A stretch of DNA of 64,000 bases from Silene latifolia (lineage: Eukaryota; Streptophyta; Magnoliopsida; Caryophyllales; Caryophyllaceae), in NCBI RefSeq assembly GCF_048544455.1, contig NC_133532.1:16060948-16124947 (forward strand). The letters run 5' to 3'. Below are positions 24,706 to 36,231 of the stretch, piece by piece (position 1 is the first letter of the stretch; each line of letters begins with the position of its first letter). A program made the translations under genes and the position numbers. Under the pieces are notes generated by a model that was given only the letters and a program-made list of their open reading frames with translations, made no database searches and had not been told where the DNA came from.

Positions 24706-25976
24706 TGTTGGAATATGTGTCCTCCGACAATAATGCGATCACGACTGTTGATCATGATGATCACATGTTTAAATCTCATTATGAAGAATACAATTAGGAA
24801 GTAATTTTGTTACTGTCAACTGGTCAACATATATCGGTAATGATTGGCTAACTAGAGTTTGACATTACTGTCGTGCGACGGTGGTGATCAGTTGACCCCC
24901 TAGGTCATACCTATAAGGCAACACTCTTAATTGATTATTTAATTAATCGTATAACGTTACGAGTTAATTAAATTACTTGAAAATTGACGGACGATTTTTG
25001 GAAGTAAAATTTACGTATCAAATTGAAATGTGATTAAATGAGATACGGTCTGAGTAATTGAATTGTATCATTACTCGGATGAAATTAATGTTTAAAGAAA
25101 CAATCGAAATTGAATGAATTATTATAAATACAATCTGTTGTGATTTATAAATGGTAAAATATTTTGGCACAAGTAATTATGAAATTACTAAGTCGATTTT
25201 TGTATGTGACGTATTTTTATTAATACGTTGATTTTTAATATGTTAAAAATACATAACAAATTTATGTTACATGTGACATGTTACATATTGAGAAATTGAC
25301 AAAAATAATATGGACTCCATATTATGATTGTACCGAAATTAATGAGGTATTAGGTTAATATTGTGTTGATTAATTTATTAAGTAAACACAATGATTACCT
25401 AATTGTCTAGCCATGCAAGCCTATTAACATTGTTAAGAGCAACAATTTCATGCATTGGCTCACCCAAAAAGCCCCCTACCACCCGGTTTTTGAGAAGAGA
25501 AAACCATCATGGTTTTCTCATATTTTTACCTAATAATATACAAAAATGTTTTGTATCATTTTTCATTCACTTGCTCATCCAAAAATACAATCCTAGAGAG
25601 AATAAAATCCTCCTCTTCTTCTCTCATCAAAACCGAAATATTTAAGAGTTTATAAATATTTTTGGTTCAATTTTCTACTTGATTAATATTATACTAGTAT
25701 TTGTAATATTAATTAAATTAAGAGAAAGCTTTGGGTATTAATCCTAAGGAGAGATCCTATACTTGGATCTTTGTTCTTCCATAAGGGAAAGCTCAAGAAC
25801 AAGAGAGAAAGGTGATCTCTCTTGTGCCCATTAAACCGAAATCACCAATGTAAGGACATGATTTCTTCTCTATTTTTATATTGTTTGCATGCATAAAATC
25901 CACATTTAATTTTATGACAAATTAATTTCGACATATATGAGTATGTTAGTATGTATATGAATCTACATTTCCTTCA
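24706..25976 (+). repeat. First LTR of the gag-only element
   Basis: Starts TGTTGGAATATGTGTCCTCC after GACAAGTGGGAGAT and ends CATTTCCTTCA; 1271 bp. The start and polypurine region resemble the copia LTRs at 4603 and 17650. Confidence 0.9.
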
Positions 25977-27720
25977 ATCGGTATCAAGAGCCACGGTTGT
26001 TTGCATGCAAATCGGTTAAAAGTTTTTCCGAGTTATAAGAATAGCAAATAAAACTTGTAAAATTTGTGTTATTATGAGATATCACGAAATTAATCCATGC
26101 ATGTTAATATTTCTGGTCCTAAAATGTTTTAGGATATTTTGGTTAATTTTTCGGATTTTTATTGTTCATAATTTACAATAATGGCATTTAAATATGATTT
26201 TATGAGTAAAAATGTCATTTTTGGTCTAAAATTAGCTATACTTCGAATTTTCCATTGATTTTTGGATATGTTGTCACATATATTATTTTGAGATAACCTG
26301 TAAATTTTCATAATTTTTGGACTTGTTATGCTCAAAAAATGAATTTTTCATTATTAAATTCGGATTTAAGTGAAAAATAGGTTAATATGAGTTAAATTTC
26401 GAATCTGGTCATAGAAAATTAATATGTTGTCACATGCAATTTTACAAGATGTGTGTAAAATAATTGGCTATAAAGAAGTCTTTTTGCATGATTTATGAAT
26501 TTTTGAAGAAAAATAGCATAAATAGTGACATTATTAGTGAAAAATTAATAAAACATAATCTATGACTTATGAAAAACGTCTAATGTTGCATTTTATTATC
26601 TTTTTAAGATCTAAAATTGAAAAGTTAGTGAAAATAACTTTTCCATGTTTTTATGATTATTTTATTAAAAATCGATAAACCGCAACATTGTTTTTCCGGA
26701 AAAATTTCGAAATTTTTAACCTAAAATTTTGAACATTATGAGTGTCATGGAATTTTTCCAGAATGTTCATGAATTTAAATTTCAAATTTTGAATTTATTT
26801 GAAATTTTGTGATTTATTTGAAGTTTATGGCTTATTTTTGTAATTTTTGGTCCATTTATGAACAATTTTATAAAATATGGGTTAATTATGGTCAAATAAT
26901 TAGTGAAGACTAAATTTTGAGTCCTAAGAGGTTAGGGTAATTAACTTATGCATAAATATGAGTTTATGTATTTTTGTGATTATAAAATGTTGAAATCACG
27001 CAAATCCGTAAAAACCGAGTAATATACGATATTGGCTAATTAAAAGGCGATTTAGCATAATATTGAACATGTTCATACATATTATAATGCTGCATTTTCT
27101 TTATGATTGTCATAATTTTAATTTATGTAATTTTGAATTATGTAATTTTACTTAGTATGGCCTTAGATTTAATTGGTATTTCCCGAAATGTATGGGAATA
27201 TCGATTCGGTTGTAATTTTATTGTGATCTCGTATCACCGTTTTGTAATTTAATAGATTTATTTTATTTTAGTTGCAAATGTATAATAGGAAATTATGTAA
27301 TTTATTATGTAATTTTATTCATTCCGGAGTTCCCAAAGACGGATTTCTTCAAGAATGGCGATACATAAAGACGGTGTTACCTCGAGATGCGTGCCACAAC
27401 CGAAGTTCAAGGGACCAATGGAGTTGGTTTCCGAATATGTAATAGTTAAATAGTTTTTCTATTTTAGGAAAGGCCATACTAGGATTTATTTATCTTTATG
27501 CTTGCATTTTATTTTATGTCACATGCATCGCTAAATCGCCATAACTAAACATGCATTGTCATTTTATCGAGTTTATCGACCGTGTCAATTAGAATTATCG
27601 TAGTTCACCGCTTTAGTTCACTTAAAACGTGATAGATAATAAATTGACATGACCTCTCGCTAAAACAATTAATTGAGACATAGCCTTACCAAATAGTAGA
27701 AACCATGAAAACCTATTTCG

Positions 27721-28110
27721 CGAGGGAGTGCGCTCGGCCCCACCGGGGTACAAACCTTGTTACGTAGGGGAAGTGGGTGATAAATGTTAATCCACCGAAT
27801 TCATGTTGATAAGGGATGTATCGGCCACACCGTGCCCAAGTTAATGTGGATTTGGATCATGGACACATTTATTCGAAATTTGGATTGAACTCAACAAAAG
27901 TATTTGATAAGGGATGTATCGGCCCCACCGTGCCCTTGTCGATGTGTTTTGGGCTATAGATAATTGTTAATGTAATATTATCGACCAAGAGTTCTAAAAG
28001 TAGAATCGATTAAACGTTAATCCACCGAGTTATATTGATAAAGGATGTATCGGCCCCACCGTGCCTAAGTCGATATGAACTTGGGTCTTGGAATCATTTA
28101 TCTAGTTGGG
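27721..28110 (+). repeat. Imperfect repeats in the gag-only element's leader
   Basis: A block containing GGATGTATCGGCC.CACCGTGCC recurs near 27810, 27906 and 28039 (about 97 and 133 bp apart), each time near GTTAATCCACCGA or similar text. It lies just before gag, in the leader. Its function is unknown. Confidence 0.7.
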
Positions 28111-28232
28111 TAGAGGTCACTAGAAAAATGCATAAAACTTGTTTAAATCATACATTTTTACGAGTATTATTAAAACGACAATTGTTTTACTCCTTATATT
28201 TTGTTTTGTAGACCACTTCTTTTTCATAACAA

Positions 28233-29135
28233 ATGGCAACACCAACACCAACTCCTAATGCTACACCTCTTGCTAGTTCATCTTGGCTCCGATCCTTTAT
28301 GGATCGATGTAAACTTGAAAAGAATGGGTCAAATTTCTCCGAATGGGATGCCCAACTCAAATTAGCCGCCGAAGGTGACGACAAGCTTCGTTACCTTACC
28401 GAGGCCTCTCCACCCGAACCCTCCACTAGGTCCACCGCGGCCACTAGGGAAGCATATGAGGCTTACCAAAAGGAGTCTGCCGCAATGAAAAATGTCTTAA
28501 TATTTGCGATGGAGGCGGACCTCCAAAGGAGAGCCTTTAAAATGGGCAATGCTAATGAGATTTACTCCAAACTTGTGACCATGTTTTCACAAACTCCGCG
28601 GATCGTCCAATATGAGGCGGCCGCGGCATTCTTTGATCTCGACTTCAAAGAGGGCCAAAAGGTTAGCCCTCATGTGCTCAAACTCATGGAGCTTGTCGAG
28701 ACCTTGAAAATTCAAAAGGTTGAAATCCCCAAAGAACTCATCGTAGATAGGATTCTACACTCCTTGTCCAAAGTCAAGGCATATGTGCAATTCCGGGTGA
28801 ATTTCAACATGCAAGACAAGGATGTGTCTCTTGAGGAGTTGCACAAGTTACTTGTGCAAGCCGAGAGGGACATGGGGTTAAATGTGAACCCTCCCAAGGA
28901 TGTGCTTAACATAAGCACTAAGAGTAAGGGGAAGTTCAAGAAGAATGGGAGAAAGGGCAAGAAGCAAGCTCCCACATTCACCAAAGCTAAGTCTTGTGAA
29001 GCTAGCACCTCCAAAGTCAAGAAGGGTCCTCTTGATAAATGTCATTATTGTAATAGCATGGGACATTGGAAAAGAAATTGTTTCAAATACCTTGGTGATA
29101 TCAAAGCTGGAAAGATCACTCCAGTAGGTAAATGA
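28233..29135 (+). CDS. Copia-type gag (whole) of the gag-only element
   Basis: A single frame of 300 residues. It starts MATPTPTPNATPLASSSWL and has a UBN2-like gag core (MKNVLIFAMEADLQRR, RIVQYEAAAAFFDLDFKEGQ, DRILHSLSKVKAYVQFR). A basic stretch rich in K and G follows, then one CCHC zinc knuckle (CHYCNSMGHWKRNC) near 268-281. Gag forms the virus-like particle and binds RNA. No protease, integrase or reverse transcriptase follows, so mobility would need a partner element in trans. The copia element at 9843-18637 has a related but broken gag and is a plausible relative of such a partner. Confidence 0.85.
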   Translation: MATPTPTPNATPLASSSWLRSFMDRCKLEKNGSNFSEWDAQLKLAAEGDDKLRYLTEASPPEPSTRSTAATREAYEAYQKESAAMKNVLIFAMEADLQRRAFKMGNANEIYSKLVTMFSQTPRIVQYEAAAAFFDLDFKEGQKVSPHVLKLMELVETLKIQKVEIPKELIVDRILHSLSKVKAYVQFRVNFNMQDKDVSLEELHKLLVQAERDMGLNVNPPKDVLNISTKSKGKFKKNGRKGKKQAPTFTKAKSCEASTSKVKKGPLDKCHYCNSMGHWKRNCFKYLGDIKAGKITPVGK

Positions 29136-30876
29136 CTAACCTTCTTTTATGTTTCTAAATTCAACTATGCTATTATGATGCAAAGTTGTGATAATGTATC
29201 TCCCCTTTTTATTATAAATAGGGCCTCCACCAAGCAAAGACAAGGGAAAGGAAAAGCAAGCATAAGAAACCATCAAGAAGCTAGGGATAGCTTTTATGGA
29301 GCTTTGCTTTTCATTGTCTTATTTTAAGTTATATTTTGGATTTTAGAACTTTAAGTTTCCGTGTTCGACATGGAAAAGTATTTTGGATAATGGTTTGTAT
29401 TTTGGATGATGGTGACTTGGTTTGCAACCCAAGTCACCCGTTTTATCATTTATCCTTTCATGTTCTAAAATTCATCTTTAAATGCTTGCACTTTGAAACA
29501 TAAGATTAGTCACTTAAAGTGATCTAATAGACAAATATAATGACGGGTTTCATTATATGTCCACATGCTTAAGGCTTGTGTATGATCATTTATGAAGCGA
29601 TTTTGAGTCTATGAACTCTCTTAAAGGAATGTCAACCACCAAGTACACATATGAAATCAATAACTATTAGTCTATCTATGAGATAGTTCTCCTTATACTT
29701 CAACATCATTAATTTGTGTCTCATATGCTATCTTTGAATGTTTAGTGTATTTATTCTAAAGATAGAGTGGGAGAAAAAATGAGGACACAACACACAAGGC
29801 AAGATAAAATTGTGTACTTGTGTATATGAAGATCTACACAAGAGAGAATGATTTGAATTAAGGTATATTTATTTACATAGTATGCCGAATAGATGAGATC
29901 TATGGTCTCAAGTTAGTTCTATATGACTAAAGAGACCAAGTGTAGTAATCATAAGAGATTATTCTCAAGATAACTACACGAGGAGACCAAAAGAAGGTTT
30001 TGGAAGAAAAATGACTAATGTAAAGTCTTAACAAGTTTTTGACTAAGTTTATGAAACATTTGACCAATAGTTTCAACCTTGAGATTTACTTAAGAGCCTA
30101 AATGAATCATAGTAACATACTAGTTATGATCAAGTTGCAAAGATTGATATACCGATATCTTCAATGGCCAAAGTTTTAACCATGCAAATGTCATTGCTTA
30201 ACCTCACTATGAAATGGTTAAACCTCCTTCCAAAAGGGTATTTGCGAAGGACGTATTCTAAATATTATTTATATTTGAATAATGACATTGCTACACATCA
30301 TTATGACATGAGTGTGTTGGAGATTTAAAATCTCTTTACGTAAGGTTGTGATGAGACCACTTCAAAATAGGTATTTTGAAGGGATATGATGGGAACATAT
30401 ATGGTTCTATCTTAATAACTTGGCAAATGCAATTTATATTTCAATTCTTGATAAATTTCGATTGAGAAGTCAATTTCGAAATGTGTAGAATTGAGTGGGA
30501 GTTAGGAAATTCTCATGTGAAGACATGGAATTAAGTGGGAGCTATCATCTTTTGAATATTTACGACTCATCACTCATTAAAGAATGACGAGCTAATACCT
30601 TCTTTCATAAAGAAGCTTTTGAGTTTTCAATTCTGGATGAAAATGGACAATGATGAATCCAATTACATCAAGGGATGTTGGATTAGTATTAAGAGATACA
30701 CATCGTATCAACATTCACATAGGTTATTCATGTAGATGAAAATGGAATTGCCATTAGCAGTCATGGTCGTTCATTGAACCTATGAACGGTTGATCTCATG
30801 ATTATTAGTAACTAATGTTTCCGCCATTAGAATAATCATGTACATGTCCAATTATGAATCATATGCATAAGAGCAT
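29136..30876. other. Interior of the gag-only element downstream of gag
   Basis: AT-rich sequence with no frame resembling pol. From 30178 it is the second copy of 22647 onward. It holds no host gene. Confidence 0.6.
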
Positions 30877-32228
30877 TGATACGTGCATTTTATATAGTCT
30901 TTTTAGCCTATTTTATGCACGTATTTCTATGCTTTTATCGTGGTTTCATGCTACGAAATGCCCCGAATTGCATACTTTGGAAGTTCTTGTCTTATTTGCA
31001 GGAATGAGCCATAAAGTAGCGAAATCAAGCCTTTTACCGTCCGTTTAGCATGCATTTGGAGGAAGAGATGATTTGGAGCGGGAAATATTGCTGTCTTGGG
31101 ATGCGTGAAGGTGTTTCGGGAGCTAAAAGGACAAGTCAAAGTCAAATTGACAAGAATGATGAGCTGTTGAAGTCAAGTTTCACTTGATCGAGTGATTTAT
31201 TACTCGATCGAGTGGTTTAGGAGTCAATAATCAGTCGATCGAGTAGACTATGTAGTCGATCGACCAGTTCTTTTTATGCACTTACTCGATCGAGGACATT
31301 ATTAGTCGATCAAGCGGTTTCTTCTTTGGGTTTGCTCGATCGAGTGGTTTTAATCCACTCGATCGAGTGGACTTTGCTACGGGTTGGGCTTTTTAGCTCT
31401 AATTCCGTCATTAGGTTTAATCCTAATCCTATTTTCTTATAAATAGGAAGTCAGTATGTCATTGTAGACACACAATTTTACTTCGTTCCTTCTCTCTCAC
31501 ACTTTTGCTACATTCTTGATTCTTTGTTACTCTGTTCTTATTTAGGATCCTTAATTTCAGTAATTTCTTCTCTCTTTTCTCTCTTTTTATTTAATGTTTA
31601 TTATTCCCTCTCCCTATTTATTTATTGTACTTATCTATTCCATGTCTAGCTAAATCCCCCTGGTATGTTAGGATTAGGGAAGCCGTGGTAGCGATGCTTT
31701 AATTGTATTAAATAGATTTGCCAATGATAAGAATTGTATTAGGCAATTTAATCGTTATCCGGTCGAATGAATGCATGCAGGAGACCATAAATCTAGTTAA
31801 CCCCGACCTAGATCGAAAGATTGGAAGGGAAGGCTTGCTTAATTACAATAGGGTATAGCAGTGAGGGCGAAAGTTAAGCTGTTTACGCTCTAGGGCGGTT
31901 TAAGGACCGAAAGGTGACGACCATAGCTCTTCTTATCAATAGTCTAATCACCTTAGTATTCTCGATAATATAAGATCTGATAGCTGCCACGGTGGACCGA
32001 CTCCTAACATACTCCCTTTCTCTTATTGCTAATTCCCTTCATCCTTTTCCTCTTGCCTTTAGCCTTAGTAGTTTAGTTAAAATCAATTCAACCCCCATCG
32101 TGACATTAGACAGATAAATAGACAAATAGATAGTACACCGCCTCCCTGTGGAGATCGACCCTACTTGCCGCTGACTTCTGTTAGCAGTAATCTAGGTATT
32201 TTATTTTTGGTACGAAACGACAGTATCA
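30877..32228 (+). mobile_element. Solo Athila-type LTR inside the gag-only element, with a 27-bp flanking duplication
   Basis: Starts TGATACGTGCATTTTATATA and ends ACGACAGTATCA. The block CCTCCCTGTGGAGATCGACC near its end is the counterpart of the Athila LTR at 44123-45330. It interrupts the second copy of a segment whose intact first copy is at 23319-23345. It is flanked by a perfect 27-bp direct repeat (30850-30876 and 32229-32255) instead of the 5 bp normal for LTR elements. Length 1352 bp. Confidence 0.88.
31183..31367 (+). repeat. Eight-site phased CTCGATCGAG array in the Athila-type LTR
   Basis: Sites start at 31183, 31203, 31234, 31255, 31285, 31305, 31335 and 31358. Steps of 20, 31, 21, 30, 20, 30 and 23 bp repeat the two-turn/three-turn alternation of the copia leader array at 11152. 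Variants such as CTTGATCGAG and GTCGATCAAG look like CpG decay. Confidence 0.9.
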
Positions 32229-33615
32229 AATTATGAATCATATGCATAAGAGCATGATGATTGATTGGTGAGCCATAATAGAAACGTCATGAATTCTCAA
32301 GTAGAATCCGATGAGCGATTTCGGTGCTTGACGGAATGTTCCATTGTGTGTTAAGAGGTTGCACATATTGTAGAAAATCCGAGCACAAATGAGGATTTGT
32401 GAGAATCCCAATTCTTTCAAGCCTAGAAAGAGAAATAAGAAGTTTTGGAAAGATGCTTGGTCGAATAAGAGGTTATTCAAAAATGATCTTTCCTAGTTAA
32501 GCTAGGACTTGTGAGAAGTACTAAGCTAATAATCTTGACAAATTGTTACAAGATTCTACAAAACATATACCTAGTGCATTGTTTGTGGAAGAAATACTTG
32601 ATCAGTACAAGTTATATTATTCATCACAAATTCGTTCGTTATGTGATAGTCGATAAGAAAGTTCTTTCAAGTTAAAGAACCGAAACCAAGGTCGGGAACC
32701 TTGATGTGTACTTGGTAAGATTCATGCTATGAGAGAGAACATGAATGTGAAGGAGATTGCAAGTGTAAGAAGTTTGAACACATGGACACATGGGATGTTA
32801 AACTTCTATTGCAATCAATAAGTGTTTACACTTATGATATACGTCACAAGGTTGTAATATGATATTGACTACCCGAGTGTGATGTCGACATTTGTCGTTT
32901 TAGTTATTATTAACTCACCTTGTACATTGTTATGTCCAAACGGGTTGTAGAGACAATTGAACCCCGTTAAAGTGAACATGGATTAACATTGTTTTTGCCC
33001 ATAGTTACTTATATGAGGTGACGTCTCGAAGTGACTAGAATGTGATGCGATTGATGGCAAGTTCAAGTGCCATAGAGTCATGTGAGATGACTAGTCGATC
33101 ACATAGGCAGACTGTTAGGAACATTTTGTCGGGCCTAATGACCGCTTATAGAGTTCTGGCAAATTTATATAGCCTGGTCGTGGCGAGAGCTACTATAGTA
33201 TTCAAATGAGTCGATTTTTTTGACTAAAGACTATTCGCCTAAGATGGCACAGTTTCAGATTAACTTTGATTTGTGTTACTACGACCTTCGTAAATGGGGT
33301 CAAATGGGCATATTTTGGGTTATGATGGCTGTGGCTAGTCGAAGGGAATGAGTGCGATAGGAATTGTCCACCCCTAGTCAGGGTTATAACAATATCTCAG
33401 GGCCACTCGAGGAGTAATGAACTGGAAATGCGTGGCCACGCTCGGAAAGTATCTATGATAGATAAGTCCCGGTCAATCGTTATTCTCCGGATCGAGGAAA
33501 CCACTCTTGATATGATCACTTGCAAGTACGACCTGAAAGACACCTTGCATTGAGTGGGAGATAGTAATAGGACAAGAGAATTGGTGACGACACTTGTCGA
33601 GGACAAGTGGGAGAT

Positions 33616-34886
33616 TGTTGGAATATGTGTCCTCCGACAATAATGCGATCACGATTGTTGATCATGATGATCACATGTTTAAATCTCATTATAAAGAATA
33701 CAATTGGGAAGTAATTTTGTTATGTCAAACTGGTCAACATATATCGGTAATGATTGGTGACTAGAGTTTGACATTACTGTCGTGCGACGGTGGTGATCGA
33801 TTGACCCCCTAGGTCATACCTATAGGGCAACACTCTTAATTGATTATTTAATTAATCGTATAACGTTACGAGTTAATTAAATTACTTGAAAATTGACGGA
33901 CGATTTTTGGAAGTAAAATTTACGTATCAAATTGAAATGTGATTAAATGAGATACGGTCTGAGTAATTGAATTGTATCATTACTCGGATGAAATTAATGT
34001 TTAAAGAAACAATCGAAATTGAATGAATTATTATAAATACAATCTGTTGTGATTTATAAATGGTAAAATATTTTGGCACAAGTAATTATGAAATTACTAA
34101 GTCGATTTTTGTATGTGACGTATTTTTATTAATACGTTGATTTTTAATATGTTAAAAATACATAACAAATTTATGTTACATGTGACATGTTACATATTGA
34201 GAAATTGACAAAAATAATATGGACTCCATATTATGATTGTACCGAAACTAATGGGGTATTAGGTTAATATTTAGTTGATTAATTTATTAAGTAAACACAA
34301 TGATTACCTAATTGTCTAGCCATGCAAGCCTATTAACATTGTTAAGAGCAACAATTTCATGCATTGGCTCACCCAAAAAGCCCCCCTACCACCCGGTTTT
34401 TGAGAAGAGAAAACCATCATGGTTTTCTCATATTTTTACCTAATAATATACAAAAATGTTTTGTATCATTTTTCATTCACTTGCTCATCCAAAAATACAA
34501 TCCTAGAGAGAATAAAATCCTCCTCTTCTTCTCTCATCAAAACCGAAATATTTAAGAGTTTATAAATATTTTTGGTTCAATTTTCTACTTGATTAATATT
34601 ATACTAGTATTTGTAATATTAATTAAATTAAGAGAAAGCTTTGGGTATTAATCCTAAGGAGAGATCCTATACTTGGATCTTTGTTCTTCCATAAGGGAAA
34701 GCTCAAGAACAAGAGAGAAAGGTGATCTCTCTTGTGCCCATTAAACCGAAATCACCAATGTAAGGACATGATTTCTTCTCTATTTTTATATTGTTTGCAT
34801 GCATAAAATCCACATTTAATTTTATGACAAATTAATTTCGACATATATGAGTATGTTAGTATGTATATGAATCTACATTTCCTTCA
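33616..34886 (+). repeat. Second LTR of the gag-only element
   Basis: 1271 bp, about 99% like 24706-25976. It joins directly to the Myb/SANT gene of the Harbinger element at 34887. Confidence 0.9.
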
Positions 34887-35624
34887 CCTTGACCTTTTTG
34901 AACCCGACTTAGAGTTTCCAGGAAGCTCAAAATGATGTTTTTGTAAGCTCCACTTGGGGTGATTACTCATGATTTTATCGTAAACATGAAAGTCAGCAAA
35001 ATCGTTACCATTATTCACCTTTCGAAATAATTTCTGAGCTAATTCTATGTCGTCTTTGATGTTAGTGCTGCTTGCCGGTGGTCGATTTAGAACTTGTGTG
35101 TAGCAACCAACCCATTTGCTCACTGCTGTATTGAGTCGTTTATAGCGATTTTTCATTCCCTCGATACTCCTAATCCCAAGTTTATTTTGATTTTGATTTT
35201 CCGTACGACTTTTTTCATAGAGCTGAAATGTATCATTCCATCTTGTGATGGTTCTTTGGTTTTTTCCAAGTATTGAGTCGGTACTACACATAATCCATGC
35301 GGACATAAGAGCTTCTTCCTCCTTTTCGGTCCAAATCCGATCATCCATTTTGGAATTGGATTGATTTTTTGTGGATGCTAATGATTTTTTGGTTTTTTTT
35401 AACAAAAAAAGGGAGGTTTCTGATACAAATTCTTGAGTTTGAAGTTCGGACAACAAGATTTGATTTCCAAAAACATCGATATTTTGATTCTTTTGGCTAT
35501 CCGAAATTAATTCCGTAAAAGTAGGAATTGGAGTACTTTGATTTAAATCGAAATTTTGAGAGTCTTGATATGTTGAATAATCGTCAATAGCATAACTTGA
35601 AAAATCAAACTCGTTTAAATCCAT
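34884..35624 (-). CDS. Myb/SANT-like protein of the PIF/Harbinger element (3' end cut by the LTR)
   Basis: The frame encodes 246 residues, starting MDLNEFDFSSYAIDDYSTYQ. A trihelix/SANT-like region spans about 97-175 (WTEKEEEALMSAWIMCSTDS, TRWNDTFQLYEKSR, RSIEGMKNRYKRLNTAVSKW). Plant PIF/Harbinger elements carry such a second protein; in known systems it helps the transposase bind element ends and reach the nucleus. The C-terminus (GNSKSGSKRSR) ends at an LTR junction and the stop codon is supplied by retroelement sequence, so it is truncated. It is on the same strand as the transposase, separated from it by the nested retroelement. Confidence 0.82.
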   Translation of the reverse strand: MDLNEFDFSSYAIDDYSTYQDSQNFDLNQSTPIPTFTELISDSQKNQNIDVFGNQILLSELQTQEFVSETSLFLLKKTKKSLASTKNQSNSKMDDRIWTEKEEEALMSAWIMCSTDSILGKNQRTITRWNDTFQLYEKSRTENQNQNKLGIRSIEGMKNRYKRLNTAVSKWVGCYTQVLNRPPASSTNIKDDIELAQKLFRKVNNGNDFADFHVYDKIMSNHPKWSLQKHHFELPGNSKSGSKRSR

Positions 35625-36231
35625 AATATATTTGAAAATTGAGAATTATATAAGTGTTTGAGATATATTTTTTTATGTTTGTAATTTATTTTAGGTAGGA
35701 GATTAAAAATATTACTGATTTGCATTTTTTACTTCTACTTTTATACTATTTTTTACATATATTTTTACTACACAATTAATATTATGGTTATATGGTTGGA
35801 GTTGAGAAAATTATGGATGAAGAAATTAAAGAGGACTTGGGGATAGGGAAGGAAGCTTCCGAAAAGAAAAGCAAGGAGGAAAGGACAATACAGCAGAGAA
35901 AAAGCAGAAGAAGCATAGGAGCTGCAGTTTTTTTTTGTACTTTTTTTATTTTTTTGTTTTTTTAATATTGTAAACCAATAGAAATACGTCACGTGTAAGG
36001 TCACCAACTTTTACCAATTTCTCAACTCAGGGTCATGGGTTGCCCCTCAGTTATTCAAGGTCACCAAAATCATCTTGTTAATCCTAGTTTAAGGAGTCAT
36101 TAGCGTGACCCGACAAGCTCACGACCCAGTCGGTGACCTTGCTTGGTGATGGTCTTACTTAGCGGATTTGGCTTCTAAAGGCACGAATGAGTCTCAAACC
36201 GGCAAGAGACATGGAACACACCCATAATAGC

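Larger units (their letters stand above)
22647..34886 (+). mobile_element. Gag-only copia-type LTR element (TR-GAG-like) with an extra internal segment
   Basis: Two nearly identical 1271-bp LTRs (24706-25976 and 33616-34886) flank a 7.6-kb interior containing one gag gene (28233-29135) and no pol. This is the layout described for TR-GAG non-autonomous elements. A primer-site-like CGGTATCAAGAGCC follows the first LTR. Upstream of the first LTR, 22647-24705 is a second copy of the interior's 3' part (matching 30178-33615 minus an inserted solo LTR). The locus is therefore a truncated tandem form, likely made by unequal recombination. The LTRs differ at about 1% of sites, so it is young. Gag looks whole. 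Confidence 0.85.
20773..36154 (-). mobile_element. PIF/Harbinger DNA transposon with two genes, split by a nested retroelement
   Basis: Left end GACCATCCCAAGCAGAAGGT and right end (minus strand) GACCATCACCAAGCAAGGTC are imperfect terminal inverted repeats. TTA target duplications lie at 20770-20772 and 36155-36157. Both standard genes are present on the minus strand: a Myb/SANT-like protein (34884-35624) and a DDE transposase (21408-22436). About 12.2 kb of copia-type retroelement (22647-34886) separates them, so the transposon itself is only about 3.1 kb. Sequence between the two genes was probably lost when the retroelement rearranged. Confidence 0.88.

Noticed and set aside
22647-34886. 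Segmental duplication of host DNA
   Set aside because: The repeated parts are interior and LTR of one retroelement, bounded by LTR ends.
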